Source: Chitinophagales bacterium (GTDB lineage Bacteria > Bacteroidota > Bacteroidia > Chitinophagales > UBA10324). From it: a stretch of 64,000 nt of DNA. Each line of letters begins with the position of its first letter. The first letter of the stretch is position 1. This document shows, one piece after another, positions 1 through 10,404 of the stretch. The DNA lies in NCBI GenBank assembly GCA_025056305.1, contig JANWWJ010000027.1:1-64000 (forward strand), read 5' to 3'. The translations under genes were made by a program, and so were the position numbers. The notes under the pieces were generated by a model. The model did not search any database, was not told the DNA's origin, and saw only the letters and a list, made by a program, of their open reading frames with translations.

Positions 1-663
1 CTGTACAATCAGCGGTTTGGTGCCTGAGCATTTGAGTTCGTTGTGTACAAAAACTTTAAGATGATTGAAATCAAACGTGGTGCCGTTGGATCCTGAAGGA
101 GACAATTCCAGCCGGTATAGGTTGAGGGCAGGGACCGTTGCAGAGTTGCCGGTAATCTTGGTGGTACTGCCAGAGCCTTTCTGCAAAACCACCAGCCCGT
201 TGTTGTGATGAAATGATCCGGAGGAAAAAACAAATTCTTTTTTTACGTAAAGTGTTCCGGAAGGAGCAGTGAACTGCGCACCGTTTATTTTAAAGGATTT
301 CTCGGCCGTGATGTTACCGGTGCTGGCGATAAAAGTGCCGCCATTGAATTTACCCTTGGAAAAAGTGAGGTTTTTTCCTGGCTGAATGGTGACGACAGCT
401 TGATAAGATGACTTAAGTTCGATGTGTTTTACATTCAAATCCACATCAATCGTACAGTTGTTTGAGGTGCCATTGCATTTGGAGAAGATAAGGCTGTCGT
501 TGATGCCGGGCATCTGTCCTGAGGGGCCTGAGCACGATCCACGGCGCCAGTTTGCAGCATCAGACGCCAGGTGGTTGGCCACAGGTACCCAGTAGTAGGC
601 GTGTTGGGCACATAAGGTTATGGGAGCAATACCAATGCACAACAGATAACGTAATAAGGACAT
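1..663 (-). CDS. Secreted protein, N-terminal part (cut by left window edge), paralogue of the next gene
   Basis: The frame is open from an ATG at 663 to the window edge (221 codons), so only the N-terminus is visible. It starts with a signal peptide (MSLLRYLLCIG, cleavage probably after CAQ near residue 20). The mature part is rich in short beta-strand-like segments and closely parallels the first ~220 residues of the protein at 725-6586: both have a YYW/FYW start, ASD-x3-NW, GP(S/T)GQ-x-PG, a paired cysteine segment, a GGTF motif and V(V)L(Q/K)KGSG. This looks like a tandem duplication. By analogy with its neighbour it is probably a very large T9SS cargo protein on the cell surface or released. 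The gap to the upstream gene is 61 bases, so the two may be co-transcribed. The function cannot be given from this fragment. Confidence 0.85.
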   Translation of the reverse strand, partial: MSLLRYLLCIGIAPITLCAQHAYYWVPVANHLASDAANWRRGSCSGPSGQMPGINDSLIFSKCNGTSNNCTIDVDLNVKHIELKSSYQAVVTIQPGKNLTFSKGKFNGGTFIASTGNITAEKSFKINGAQFTAPSGTLYVKKEFVFSSGSFHHNNGLVVLQKGSGSTTKITGNSATVPALNLYRLELSPSGSNGTTFDFNHLKVFVHNELKCSGTKPLIVQ

Positions 664-724
664 GTTGGATGATTTTGACTGAAAATTACAAGGTGTTACA
701 AAAAAACCGCTTTGCCGTCCATTG

Positions 725-3700
725 CTATCGGGCTATAATCAATTGCTCTGCGGTGCAGCCTTCAGCCGTACATACCTGTACAAGGTAAGTGCCCTGCTGC
801 AACGAGGTACGGATTTGCTGAGTAAGACGCCCCTGATCTAAGTTCAACCATTGTCGCAAGCGGATCGTTCCGGACAAGTCGTAGATCGTGAGCCAGCAGG
901 GGGTCGTCTGTGCGTCTGGTTGGTGAAAGTCAACAACAAAAGCATGATCAGCCGGATTGGGATAAATGCGTAGATATTGTTCTGCTTCAGGTGTTTGAGG
1001 CACCTCATGCCGGGCATAGCGGCAGCTTCGGGCTAAGGTCATCTTAACGGAATTTGTGCGGCCGGGAGAGCAACTGCCATCCAGTTTGCTTACAGCGCAA
1101 TACACCGTTGCCGTGCGGTTGCGAAAACCCAACAGCACCACCGTATGCGAGGCACCGGTGGCGCCACTTATGGGCACGTCGTTGACATACCATTGATAGC
1201 TGTAGCTATTTGGATCATACGGTGTTACATGAACCGTTTTCTTGAAACAGCCGTGGCAATAACTGCTGCTGTCGCACCAAGCAGTAAACTGCTCTACTTG
1301 AACTTCAACGGCCGCCGAGGAGCAGCAAAGCTGATTGACCCCTACCACATTGTAGGTTGTTGTTTGGGAGGGAGTCACCTCTATTGCGGCGCCGATGTTG
1401 CCTTGCAGTCCCTGACCCATCCATGTATAGCTGCTGGCACCGCTGGCCATCAATGAGGTGGTGCCTCCGCTAATAACACATGGTGTGCTATTTACAGTTA
1501 CGGAGGGAACATCACTAACCCACACATGAACCACAGAGTCGTTTTCGACACCAGGGCAAACGCTGTACGCAAGATCTTTACCACGTAACCTCAAAGCATA
1601 GGTACCTGAGGGGCCGTAGAAAAACACCGGATCGTAATTGGCGCTAAAAACGTTTTCCTGGACCGGTTTGGATAAATTTTTCTTTTCGTAAATCATGGTT
1701 CCGGGCAATTGATCGTCCCATGCAAACTGCGGACTTATATTGCTTTCCTTGATGTTGGCTTTAATCTGAATGAAGGAATTGGCGCAACCAAATACGTCGG
1801 AATGCTCGGGTTCAACGGTGGGCAAAACTTCCACCCACAACGAACGGCGTGAAGTGGCCGAAAGCAACGTGTTGGTTGCCTCAGCAATGATGAGCATATT
1901 GCGGGCTCCAACCAGCGTGTAAGAGGGCCCTTCGGCCAAGACGGTGCCCTCAGCAGAGAGCCAACGCACTCGGTCAGCACGGGTGTCGGCCAGCAGGTGA
2001 ACGACAGCTCCCTTACAGATTTTGGTGGTGGGCGGATACACGTCTTTGGTCAGCGTACCGCCAAATTCCAGAATTTGCAGTGAGGGTTCGACTTCGGTAG
2101 TCAAGGCGGCAAGGCGTGTGCATTGATTGGAGCCGATGCCAATCACAAAATACTTTCGGCTGCGCATCGGTGTGATTTGAACGGAAGGGCCGGAAATACT
2201 GCTCAGTCCTATGGATGGATTCCAGTTATAAGCCACAGCTCCCGAGGCAGTAGCTAAAAATGTGGATGACTTGGCTATGGCATTGTTGAATGAAGAAGGT
2301 GTAACATTTAAGGTGGGCAACGGCAAGATGGTGATGCTGATGTTGCTTTTTTGGGCCAGCAGGGTTCCTGCAGGGTCGTAAACTTTGACCGTGAGGTTTA
2401 CTGACGCAGGAGGACTAACGCTGATGCTGCTCTGTTGGGGACATGCTGCCCAGCCGGCCGACCATTCAAAGCGTGCACCACCACTGACATACAGGTTTAC
2501 GGCCGTGGTGGCTTGGTCGGGAACAGGACTGAGGGGATCGGGAGCACATACCGAAGCTCCGCTTTGGCGTATCCAAACGCCCGTTGGGTTTAAGACGTAG
2601 AGGCGGGTCACTGAATACGGTGGTAGCCTCAGGCTGATCGTGTTGGCCGGCAGGTTCACATGAACGGAGTCATAATACGAAGGAATGGTGATGCCGCTGC
2701 TGTAATCATAGTGTACCCCGGTAAAAATGGCGTTTTGATTGGGATGATAGACATGACCGGTAACAAACAGCAGGGGATTTGCACTGGCGATTTGTTCCAT
2801 TGCCGAATAAGGGGCCAACCGGGAAATGTCAACCAACACCGGCTGATCTGAAAGGTTGATCAGAATAGACTGTTTATCGCCCAAATCTTTTTCAAAGGTC
2901 CACCCGTAAAGCACCGGAAAGGAACTGTTTGCCAGCAGCGGAACCTGATTAAACTGCAGGAGGGTGGCTTTGGTGCTGTGCCGCATGGCATCACTAATAA
3001 GTTTGAGCATCAGTCCCTGTGCCGTTAACCCCCACGGTTGGGTAGGTACGTCGGTGCCTATGGTTTTCCAGCCTTCATTCAGGACATAGCCGCGGTTATC
3101 TACAAAAAACATTCCGCGTGCGGCATTGTTGGCCATGGTTTGAGCCGTGACGAATTTTACTTTAGGCATTTCCAACAACCGCAACGTGAACAAGCTCATG
3201 TACAGGCCATGCAGCCACGATCCATGGATGATGAATTGGGGATCGGTCAGATTGTATTCCGTGACCCAGGCTTCCAACTGCGGGTATTGCAGGAGGATTT
3301 TCATTTCATGATTTCGAAAATCTTCGGTTTCCTGATAGGCTTTGTGAATGACGGTAGGCACATCAGACAGCGCTACCCATGGGGCTTGGCTGTTTGGTAA
3401 ACCGCATTTTGGATAGAGGTGAAAGGTAAGCGCATCGCCCGGCTTGAATCCCGAAAGGAGCGGCACGAGCTCAGCATTCCAAGTCAGACGACGACAATCG
3501 GTATCGATATCCATTCCATCTTCGGTGCTAAAGGCACTGGCAACAATTCCGATGCGCAGATGATCAAGGCCCGGGGTGTTATGTAAAATGTTGAGATAAT
3601 TATTAACGGCAGCAGCATAATCGGCAGCAGTTCGAAAGCCGCAGGTTTGTCCTCTTAAGTAAAATTCATTGCCCAACTCAACGAAGTTGAGCTTGAGACC

Positions 3701-6586
3701 CAAGTCCAACATGTGCCGGATGATGTGGATCTGAAAATCTGTTTTGGTAAATAAATTGGCCACATAGAGTGCTGCGGCGTCGTTGCCGGTAAGCACCTGA
3801 CGGAATTCCAGCATGCGATTTACCGGTAGCGTTTGGGCTTCCAGAGTTGTTACGGCGATGATTTCCGTGCAGCGAAGTTTGTCGTCGTAGATAAGGGATG
3901 TGGGATCGGTTTTTTCTTCAGGATCCAGGTACCAGCCGTCGTTAGCGTTCCAGCTCTTGGCCTTGCCTCCAGGCGGAAAACGCAACACTCGGGGATTGAG
4001 CAATGGTAAATTGCGACGCAAGGCAGCATGTGCCCAATGACTCGGAAAGCCAACGCCCACCTGCTCGATGGTGCTGCTGTTGACTCCGAACCAATCGGCA
4101 GCATCAGAACGGGAAACGTTTGTCAGCGCTATGCCATGACTGGCAGGACTAAAAGTTCCTCCTTCAATACGGATTTTTCCTCGCGCCAAAAGCGTGGCGT
4201 CATAAATGGTCCCTCCAGATATATTTTTTTCTGAAATGATAATGGCTGGCAGGCGAGCCTCACCGACGGCGTAAATGCCCTTAGCAGCTAGAAGCATCAC
4301 TTGCTGCCTGTGAATACCGTTAAGGTGAAGGGTGGCGCCGTTTTGAATCAACAAGCTGTCGGTGATGCGTATTACGACAAAAGAACGGGCATCCCCGTTT
4401 AGCATGAGGGTATCGCTCAACGTGGCCGTTCCCTTGACCTCGTAAATGCCGGAACCCAACTGTTGGCCGTTCAGGTTACCATCAATAGAAAAGGCATTCA
4501 AATTTTTTACTTCCGCTATTGCCTGAATCAGATCAGCATGGGCCAAACTGTCCAAGTTGCGGCGAATGACAATGGAATCGGTAGATCGAATTGTGGCAGA
4601 AACAAAGGTTCGGGATCCCACTCTGCCGTTGATGAGCAGCGGCTGAAGGGACAGTACACTATCGGCAGCAAAAAGAGCGAAGGTCGCCGCACGTGGGGGA
4701 ATGGGCATGTTGACCAGTACGGTCACCTGATCGGTGCTGGCACAGCCGTTGGCGTCGGTGACGGTTAGTGTGTATGTGGTGTGTGCCCAGGGGGTCGCCG
4801 TAGGTTGTTGAATGTTGGTTTGGCTCAGATAATCGGCAGGCTGCCATTGATACGTGAAGGGAGCTTTACCACCTGTCGGTGGTCCACCCAGCAGTGTAGC
4901 TATACCGGCAGACACGAACCGGTCGGCGCCCGCTTCAGCTTTAAGCATAGGATGAACTTTAATGCGAATGGTGTCGGTCACAACCGCATCATCCTCGTCG
5001 GTGACGGTAAGTACGTAATCGATATCGTGATAGACGGTGGCTTTCGGATTGCTGATGTCGGTGGAATCCAAGTTTAGTGCGGGCGACCAGTGAAAGGTAT
5101 AGGGAGGAGTTCCTCCTGAAGCAGTAGGTTGACCACCGAGCGTGACCGTAGTGCCGGCGCAGACCCATAAATCAGCACCGGCGTTGATGGTGGGGATCGG
5201 CGATTCTTTGGCAAGGGTGAAAAAACCGAACGCCTGCTGGAATGTGGTGGTTATGATGGACCCTTTTGCCAGCGTTCCCGAAATGTGTGCCGGACCGGTA
5301 CTTTCCCAGAACTGCTGAGCCTTGTTCCAGCGAGCTATCCGTAAGGTAGGTAAGGAGTCGATATCGCAGGTAATACTGTCATAGAACAATCGTACGGAAA
5401 CAGCAGCATTGCCCGCTATGCGGTGAAGAGCCCAGTATTCGCATCGGCTGACATAGGTAAGCGGAGCAGCCGCTTGGGTCCCGAACGATGCCGCACCGTA
5501 ACCATAGTAAGCCATAAAGGCATCGGTGGGCAAATCGGCCGGGGTAATTTTCATAGGACGATAACGCCAGCCATCGCCAATAGGGAACAAAAATTCTTTG
5601 GAGCCGATCTTCTTTACCGGGCCGCGTACGAAACCATGACCCCCGCTGTTGACAGCCTCAGCATCCTGCAGGAACGTAAGGGCATTCACCGAGTCGCAGA
5701 CCACGAAACCTTTTGTAAACAGCACTTCACCTGAAATCTCTACAGGCGTGAGCAGCTGAAGAAAACCGGCGTCTTTGTTTATTTCCATTCGATGCAACAA
5801 AAGGGGGTAAGAACCCTGAATAGACTGAAGCTGACCGCCCGTAAACCGAAACCACAACGTATCGGTGTCGCACTGGTCGTTTTCGTTGATAAGGCTGCCT
5901 TCGACAACAAAAGACGCATTGCTGGCTGTCGCCAAAAACAAAGGTTTGACACCGGCGAATTTCAGTTCCTGAAGTACGAATACATTTAGATAGTTAAAAT
6001 GAAATCGGGTGCCAAAGTTTCCGGATGCCAGCAGGTGTAGTTTATGAAAAACGATCTGAGCCGGCTGCATCGCATCACCCATTAGGCGGGTTATCGGGCC
6101 TGAGCCCTTTTTCAGGACAACTGTGCCGGCATTGTGTTCGAAAACTCCGGATAAAAATTGGAATTCTTCTTTTACGGATAAGGTTTCAGCCGTAGCAATA
6201 AAATGACAACCATCTATAATTAGTTTTTTTTCTATGTTTATTGTTGCGGAGCCACCATGAAAAGTCCCTCCGTAGCATTCGGCTTCCAAAATGGTCAACG
6301 AGGCAGCTGAAGTATTGACGATGAAGCTGGCGGTGTAATCGCTCTGTATGACCATGCGCCCGACAGTCCATTCCATGTCAAGAGTACAATTCTGAGCAGG
6401 GGAACAATGACCAAAGACGACGGTATCCAAAGCCCCGGGTATTTGACCGGTGGGGCCGTTGCAGGCTGCCAGACGCCAGTTCAGGGGATCCGAGGCTAAT
6501 TGATTTGCGCCCGGCAACCAGTAAAAGGTATTTTGACCCAAGGCATTTTTGAGGTTGAACAGCACCAGCAAAAAAACTATACGCAT
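725..6586 (-). CDS. Giant secreted T9SS protein: PKD-like, ice-binding-like and glycosidase-like domains
   Basis: A 1953-residue protein with a signal peptide (about 1-17). Residues ~20-460 are beta-rich and shared with the adjacent paralogue. Two PKD/Ig-like repeats follow at ~467-545 and ~545-625. Residues ~625-820 resemble the DUF3494 ice-binding-like beta-helix (ADLIQAIAEV, GSGIYEV, DSLLIQNGA). Residues ~825-1330 look like a clan GH-A (beta/alpha)8 glycosidase: RFPPGG near the start, acid/base candidate E974 in LGNEFY and nucleophile candidate E1110 in VTEYNL. More Ig-like repeats follow. A type A T9SS sorting domain (YPNPADHAF ... GTYLVQV) forms the last ~80 residues. Seen: domain motifs and paired glutamates. 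Inferred: a surface-attached or released enzyme acting on a polysaccharide. The substrate is unknown; E974/E1110 also fit GH39/51/79-like folds. A -7 box lies upstream at 6607-6614. Confidence 0.85.
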   Translation of the reverse strand: MRIVFLLVLFNLKNALGQNTFYWLPGANQLASDPLNWRLAACNGPTGQIPGALDTVVFGHCSPAQNCTLDMEWTVGRMVIQSDYTASFIVNTSAASLTILEAECYGGTFHGGSATINIEKKLIIDGCHFIATAETLSVKEEFQFLSGVFEHNAGTVVLKKGSGPITRLMGDAMQPAQIVFHKLHLLASGNFGTRFHFNYLNVFVLQELKFAGVKPLFLATASNASFVVEGSLINENDQCDTDTLWFRFTGGQLQSIQGSYPLLLHRMEINKDAGFLQLLTPVEISGEVLFTKGFVVCDSVNALTFLQDAEAVNSGGHGFVRGPVKKIGSKEFLFPIGDGWRYRPMKITPADLPTDAFMAYYGYGAASFGTQAAAPLTYVSRCEYWALHRIAGNAAVSVRLFYDSITCDIDSLPTLRIARWNKAQQFWESTGPAHISGTLAKGSIITTTFQQAFGFFTLAKESPIPTINAGADLWVCAGTTVTLGGQPTASGGTPPYTFHWSPALNLDSTDISNPKATVYHDIDYVLTVTDEDDAVVTDTIRIKVHPMLKAEAGADRFVSAGIATLLGGPPTGGKAPFTYQWQPADYLSQTNIQQPTATPWAHTTYTLTVTDANGCASTDQVTVLVNMPIPPRAATFALFAADSVLSLQPLLINGRVGSRTFVSATIRSTDSIVIRRNLDSLAHADLIQAIAEVKNLNAFSIDGNLNGQQLGSGIYEVKGTATLSDTLMLNGDARSFVVIRITDSLLIQNGATLHLNGIHRQQVMLLAAKGIYAVGEARLPAIIISEKNISGGTIYDATLLARGKIRIEGGTFSPASHGIALTNVSRSDAADWFGVNSSTIEQVGVGFPSHWAHAALRRNLPLLNPRVLRFPPGGKAKSWNANDGWYLDPEEKTDPTSLIYDDKLRCTEIIAVTTLEAQTLPVNRMLEFRQVLTGNDAAALYVANLFTKTDFQIHIIRHMLDLGLKLNFVELGNEFYLRGQTCGFRTAADYAAAVNNYLNILHNTPGLDHLRIGIVASAFSTEDGMDIDTDCRRLTWNAELVPLLSGFKPGDALTFHLYPKCGLPNSQAPWVALSDVPTVIHKAYQETEDFRNHEMKILLQYPQLEAWVTEYNLTDPQFIIHGSWLHGLYMSLFTLRLLEMPKVKFVTAQTMANNAARGMFFVDNRGYVLNEGWKTIGTDVPTQPWGLTAQGLMLKLISDAMRHSTKATLLQFNQVPLLANSSFPVLYGWTFEKDLGDKQSILINLSDQPVLVDISRLAPYSAMEQIASANPLLFVTGHVYHPNQNAIFTGVHYDYSSGITIPSYYDSVHVNLPANTISLRLPPYSVTRLYVLNPTGVWIRQSGASVCAPDPLSPVPDQATTAVNLYVSGGARFEWSAGWAACPQQSSISVSPPASVNLTVKVYDPAGTLLAQKSNISITILPLPTLNVTPSSFNNAIAKSSTFLATASGAVAYNWNPSIGLSSISGPSVQITPMRSRKYFVIGIGSNQCTRLAALTTEVEPSLQILEFGGTLTKDVYPPTTKICKGAVVHLLADTRADRVRWLSAEGTVLAEGPSYTLVGARNMLIIAEATNTLLSATSRRSLWVEVLPTVEPEHSDVFGCANSFIQIKANIKESNISPQFAWDDQLPGTMIYEKKNLSKPVQENVFSANYDPVFFYGPSGTYALRLRGKDLAYSVCPGVENDSVVHVWVSDVPSVTVNSTPCVISGGTTSLMASGASSYTWMGQGLQGNIGAAIEVTPSQTTTYNVVGVNQLCCSSAAVEVQVEQFTAWCDSSSYCHGCFKKTVHVTPYDPNSYSYQWYVNDVPISGATGASHTVVLLGFRNRTATVYCAVSKLDGSCSPGRTNSVKMTLARSCRYARHEVPQTPEAEQYLRIYPNPADHAFVVDFHQPDAQTTPCWLTIYDLSGTIRLRQWLNLDQGRLTQQIRTSLQQGTYLVQVCTAEGCTAEQLIIAR

Positions 6587-6606
6587 CAGCGGAGGGGTTG
6601 TTTGGT

Positions 6607-6614
6607 CAAAGATA
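6607..6614 (-). promoter_or_regulatory. Promoter -7 box (TATCTTTG) for the giant secreted protein
   Basis: Read on the minus strand this is a perfect TAnnTTTG Bacteroidota -7 element, about 20 bases before the ATG at 6586. It is divergent from the box at 6660-6667. No clear -33 TTG was identified. Confidence 0.6.
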
Positions 6615-6659
6615 GAGGATACGTAGGGTGAGCCATGTTAAGCGATTAAGGGAAGCTGG

Positions 6660-6667
6660 TATCTTTG
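6660..6667 (+). promoter_or_regulatory. Promoter -7 box (TATCTTTG) for the haem/copper protein
   Basis: A perfect TAnnTTTG element 19 bases before the ATG at 6687. It is back to back with the minus-strand box at 6607-6614, so the 100-base intergenic region carries two divergent promoters. Confidence 0.6.
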
Positions 6668-6686
6668 TTAAAATCCAACAAGCATT

Positions 6687-8249
6687 ATGAAAAAGGGTGC
6701 TGCAGCTTTTGTATGGGCAAGCTTAATAAGTATGTTCAGTTATGCCCAGACGCCGGACTGGAGTAATAAAATTGCCAGTATCATCTACGCCAAGTGTGCT
6801 CCATGTCATCACAGCGGGGGAGTTGCTCCTTTCCCGCTCATGTCCTATACGGATGCCGTGCAGCATGCTTTTGGCATTCAGGCCCAGGTTAATGCCGGTC
6901 TGATGCCTCCGTTTCCGGCTGATGGTTCTTGCAGTGCACCCTTGTTGAAAAACCGGAGGTTGTCGCAACAAGAAATAGACGATATCAATGCGTGGGTCAA
7001 TGGCGGTATGCCGGCTGGCGACTTGAACAATGCGCCTGCCCCACCGGTGTTTACCCCAGGATCTACATTGCCTGTGATCGATACCTATTTCCAGTTTCCT
7101 TCTTTTACCGTCCCAAGCAATACGGACTACTTCCGAACTTTTGTTCTGCCTTCCAACTTTAGCACCACGCGCTATCTAAATCAGATCGAATTTCAAATCA
7201 GCAATCCGGAAATCGTGCATCACATCTTGTTGTATTATGACCCTACTCCGAATTCTTGGGTCAAGGACCAAAACGATCCAGGGCCAGGCTTTGCCAGTAA
7301 TGGCACGGGTGCACCCAGCTCTTCAGCGGTTTTGATCGCCGGATGGGTTCCGGGTATGGAGCCCGAAATCCTTCCGGCCAATTTTGGTTATGAGATCCCG
7401 GCAAACGCTTACTTCGCTATGGAGATCCACTATGCTCCGCAAAGTCAGGGTAAGACAGATTCAACCCGGGTGAATCTGAAATTTTGCGACCATCCAACGC
7501 CACGCGCCATTTATGTAAATGCCGTATTGTATCATTATCCGCCTTCACTGACCAACGGGCCCTTCATCATACCTCCTAATACCGTTAAAACTTTTTATGA
7601 AAAATCGGTGGTCTTTATCGGAGATTATTCAATATACAGCATCCTGCCTCATGCGCATTTGATCTGCACTCGATTTGATGTTTACCTAACGTATCCCAAC
7701 TCAACAGACACGTTGAGACTTCTGTGTATTCCCCGATGGGATTTCCGGTGGCAACTCAGTTATCCGCTGAAAAAACTGGTGCGGTTTACACCGGGTGCCG
7801 GCCAAAAGTTGGGTGCCCTGGCTACCTACGATAACACAGCCAACAACCCCAACAATCCCAACAGTCCGCCGGCATTGATCACCTTGGGCGAAAAAACTAC
7901 CGATGAAATGATGGTGGTCTTTTTCGCTTACCTCTATTACCAGCCTGGCGATGAAAATCTTGATTTGCAAACCGGAACTTACGACGCATCGCCGCCACAG
8001 GCTTCGCTGCATATATTTCCGAATCCAGCTGCAGAGGAAGTGCAGGTAAGTGCCTGGATTGAAGCGGGACCCGTCGAGCTGAGGTTGTATAACCTGTCCG
8101 GACAATTGATCAAGCTACAGCGGTATGGTCAGCAGCCGGCGGGAAGTTTTGCAGAAGTAGTGTCATTGGCTTCGCTGCTGCCGGGCTATTACATTGTAGA
8201 ATTAACCTCGGCGGGTGGCCGCTTTCGGCAGGCCTTGATCAAGCAATAA
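6687..8249 (+). CDS. Secreted cytochrome c / copper type II monooxygenase-like protein with T9SS tail
   Basis: A 520-residue protein with a signal peptide (about 1-20). A haem c attachment motif C37-A-P-C40-H41 sits in a small N-terminal domain. Next comes a two-lobed region like the copper type II ascorbate-dependent (PHM/DBH) monooxygenases. Candidate ligands are H178-H179 (IVHHIL) and H248 (EIHYA) for one copper, and H322-x-H324 (PHAHL) with M408 or M409 (DEMMVV) for the other, so all six usual ligands appear present. Residues ~438-520 form a T9SS type A sorting domain (IFPNPAAEEV ... GYYIVEL). Inference: an extracellular or surface redox enzyme in which the haem could deliver electrons to copper. 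The substrate is unknown. It is transcribed alone and is convergent with uvrB. Confidence 0.8.
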   Translation: MKKGAAAFVWASLISMFSYAQTPDWSNKIASIIYAKCAPCHHSGGVAPFPLMSYTDAVQHAFGIQAQVNAGLMPPFPADGSCSAPLLKNRRLSQQEIDDINAWVNGGMPAGDLNNAPAPPVFTPGSTLPVIDTYFQFPSFTVPSNTDYFRTFVLPSNFSTTRYLNQIEFQISNPEIVHHILLYYDPTPNSWVKDQNDPGPGFASNGTGAPSSSAVLIAGWVPGMEPEILPANFGYEIPANAYFAMEIHYAPQSQGKTDSTRVNLKFCDHPTPRAIYVNAVLYHYPPSLTNGPFIIPPNTVKTFYEKSVVFIGDYSIYSILPHAHLICTRFDVYLTYPNSTDTLRLLCIPRWDFRWQLSYPLKKLVRFTPGAGQKLGALATYDNTANNPNNPNSPPALITLGEKTTDEMMVVFFAYLYYQPGDENLDLQTGTYDASPPQASLHIFPNPAAEEVQVSAWIEAGPVELRLYNLSGQLIKLQRYGQQPAGSFAEVVSLASLLPGYYIVELTSAGGRFRQALIKQ

Positions 8250-8278
8250 AGATCGTTGAGTTGTTGCGTGTAGAAAAA

Positions 8279-10312
8279 TCAGCTCGGCCCGTATTTTTCT
8301 TGAAAAAATCTTTCCAAGGCCAACCATTCATCGCGAAATCGGGCGGCCTGTAAAAACTCTAAGTTTCGGGCTGCCGCTTCCATGTTGCGGCGGGCTTGTT
8401 GAATGGCTTTTTGTAACTGTTCGCGCGACATGTAAGCAATAACGGGGTCAGCCAACACGGCCGTTGCTTCATCGAGTGGTTCTGCTGCGGGCATGGATTC
8501 GCTGCGAATTTCCAAGACCGAGGTTTGTTGAAGAATTTTTTCGCGTGATCGTGTGACCGTTTGTGGAATGATGCCATGTTCCTGGTTATAACGCATTTGC
8601 TTTTCACGTCTGCGGTTGCATTCGTCGATCGTGCGTTGCATGCTTTCGGTAATCTGATCGGCGTACATGACCACCAGTCCGCCTACGTGTCGTGCAGCGC
8701 GACCCGCAACTTGGGTGAGGGATCGCTCATTGCGCAAAAACCCTTCTTTATCGGCGTCCAGAATGGCCACCAATGATACTTCGGGCAAATCCAGTCCCTC
8801 ACGCAAAAGATTGACACCGATGAGCACGTCGAAACGGCCCAGGCGTAAGTCACGCAAGATTTCCACCCGTTCTAAGGTTTCTACTTCTGCATGAATGTAG
8901 CGGCACCGGATGTTGAGCTGGGCCAGGTATTTGCTCAGTTCTTCGGCCATACGCTTGGTCAGGGTGGTAACCAACACCCGCTCGCCTTTTTGCACACGGT
9001 CTTCAATGAGTGCCAGCAAATCGTCGATCTGGTTGATGCTGGGGCGCACTTCAATAGGGGGATCCAACAATCCGGTGGGGCGCACTACCTGCTCAACAAA
9101 AACACCTTCGGTAAGGCTGAGTTCGTAATCGCCCGGGGTAGCGCTTACATAGATTACCTGCCCGATCAATTCGTTAAACTCAGCGAAGTTGAGCGGCCGA
9201 TTATCCAGAGCTGCTGGCAGACGAAAACCGTAATCGACCAAAACCTGTTTGCGTGAGCGATCACCCCCGTACATGCCCCGCAGCTGCGGGATGGTTACGT
9301 GACTTTCATCGATGATGGTCAAAAAATCTTCAGGGAAATAGTCTAAAAGACAGAAAGGTCGCATGCCGGGCTTTCGTCGGTCCAGATAACGGGAATAATT
9401 TTCGATACCGCTGCAATAACCCAATTCCCGCATCATTTCCAAATCCATAGTGACGCGCTCGTACAAGCGTTGGGCTTCGGTGGTTCTTCCTGCCTGCTCA
9501 AAAAAAGCTATCTGTTGATGCAAATCTTCTTCTATTTCCTTAAGAATGTCATTGAACTCTTCGCGAGGAGCCAAATACAGGTTGGCAGGGAAAATAGCTG
9601 CATGTTCCACGGTAGCTATTTTCTTTCTGGTGTCGCGCTCGAATGTTTCTATTTCTTCGATTACGTCACCGAAATAGATGATGCGAAAGCCATAGTCAGA
9701 ATAAGGAGGAAACACTTCTACGACTTCGCCCCGCACCTGAAAAGAGCCGCTTCGGCCGTCGGCCGCACGACTGTAAAGGCCGTCCACCAGCGAGCGCAAC
9801 AACGCCTGGCGGGGAAAGGTCATGCCTGTGCTGAGGCGCACAATACCCCTTCGGTATTCGGCCGGATTGCCAATGCCGTAAATACACGAGACGCTAGCCA
9901 CAACGATGATGTCGCGCCGACCGCTCATGAGTGAGGTGGTGGCACGCAACCGCAGCTTTTCAATTTCATCGTTGATAGATAAGTCTTTTTCTATATAGGT
10001 GTTGGTGGCCGGCAGATAGGCCTCTGGCTGATAGTAGTCGTAGTAGGAAACGAAATATTCCACAGCGTTTTCGGGAAAGAAGCTGCGAAATTCCCCATAC
10101 AGCTGGGCGACCAGCGTTTTGTTGTGGCTGAGCACCAGCGTGGGGCGCTGCACTTGCTCAATTACATTGGCAATTGTAAAGGTTTTTCCACTGCCGGTTA
10201 CCCCCAGTAAAACCTGATGCCGTTCGCCCCGGCGTAGCCCTTCCACCAGTTGACGGATGGCTTCGGGCTGGTCGCCCCGCGGAGGGTAAGGCGCATGCAA
10301 CCGAAATTTCAC
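8279..10312 (-). CDS. uvrB: UvrABC system protein B (excinuclease subunit)
   Basis: A 677-residue protein of normal UvrB length. UvrB is the helicase-like damage-verification subunit of nucleotide excision repair; it takes damaged DNA from UvrA and recruits UvrC. Visible features: Walker A GVTGSGKT (residues 37-44), the beta-hairpin that inserts between strands ([10 protein letters not shown], ~90-100), the motif II region DESHVT with GMYGGDRSR, helicase motifs V/VI ([23 protein letters not shown]) and a C-terminal UVR domain (~630-665) that contacts UvrC. The start [16 protein letters not shown] is typical for the family. The gene is monocistronic with its own -7 box at 10347-10354. Its 3' end faces the haem/copper gene. 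Confidence 0.98.
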   Translation of the reverse strand: MKFRLHAPYPPRGDQPEAIRQLVEGLRRGERHQVLLGVTGSGKTFTIANVIEQVQRPTLVLSHNKTLVAQLYGEFRSFFPENAVEYFVSYYDYYQPEAYLPATNTYIEKDLSINDEIEKLRLRATTSLMSGRRDIIVVASVSCIYGIGNPAEYRRGIVRLSTGMTFPRQALLRSLVDGLYSRAADGRSGSFQVRGEVVEVFPPYSDYGFRIIYFGDVIEEIETFERDTRKKIATVEHAAIFPANLYLAPREEFNDILKEIEEDLHQQIAFFEQAGRTTEAQRLYERVTMDLEMMRELGYCSGIENYSRYLDRRKPGMRPFCLLDYFPEDFLTIIDESHVTIPQLRGMYGGDRSRKQVLVDYGFRLPAALDNRPLNFAEFNELIGQVIYVSATPGDYELSLTEGVFVEQVVRPTGLLDPPIEVRPSINQIDDLLALIEDRVQKGERVLVTTLTKRMAEELSKYLAQLNIRCRYIHAEVETLERVEILRDLRLGRFDVLIGVNLLREGLDLPEVSLVAILDADKEGFLRNERSLTQVAGRAARHVGGLVVMYADQITESMQRTIDECNRRREKQMRYNQEHGIIPQTVTRSREKILQQTSVLEIRSESMPAAEPLDEATAVLADPVIAYMSREQLQKAIQQARRNMEAAARNLEFLQAARFRDEWLALERFFQEKYGPS

Positions 10313-10346
10313 GGACAGGCTGGCAAAAAAGAAAACGCCGAATCGC

Positions 10347-10354
10347 CAAAGATA
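10347..10354 (-). promoter_or_regulatory. Promoter -7 box (TATCTTTG) for uvrB
   Basis: A perfect TAnnTTTG element on the minus strand, 34 bases upstream of the uvrB ATG. I saw no LexA-like operator around it, but Bacteroidota operators are poorly defined. Confidence 0.55.
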
Positions 10355-10404
10355 GGTGGTGCGGCTAAGGCAGCTTTTCAGAACTTCTTTGTTAGCGGTG
10401 CGGC

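Noticed and set aside
8250-8278. Terminator between the haem/copper gene and uvrB
   Set aside because: Only 29 bases and no stem-loop with T tract.
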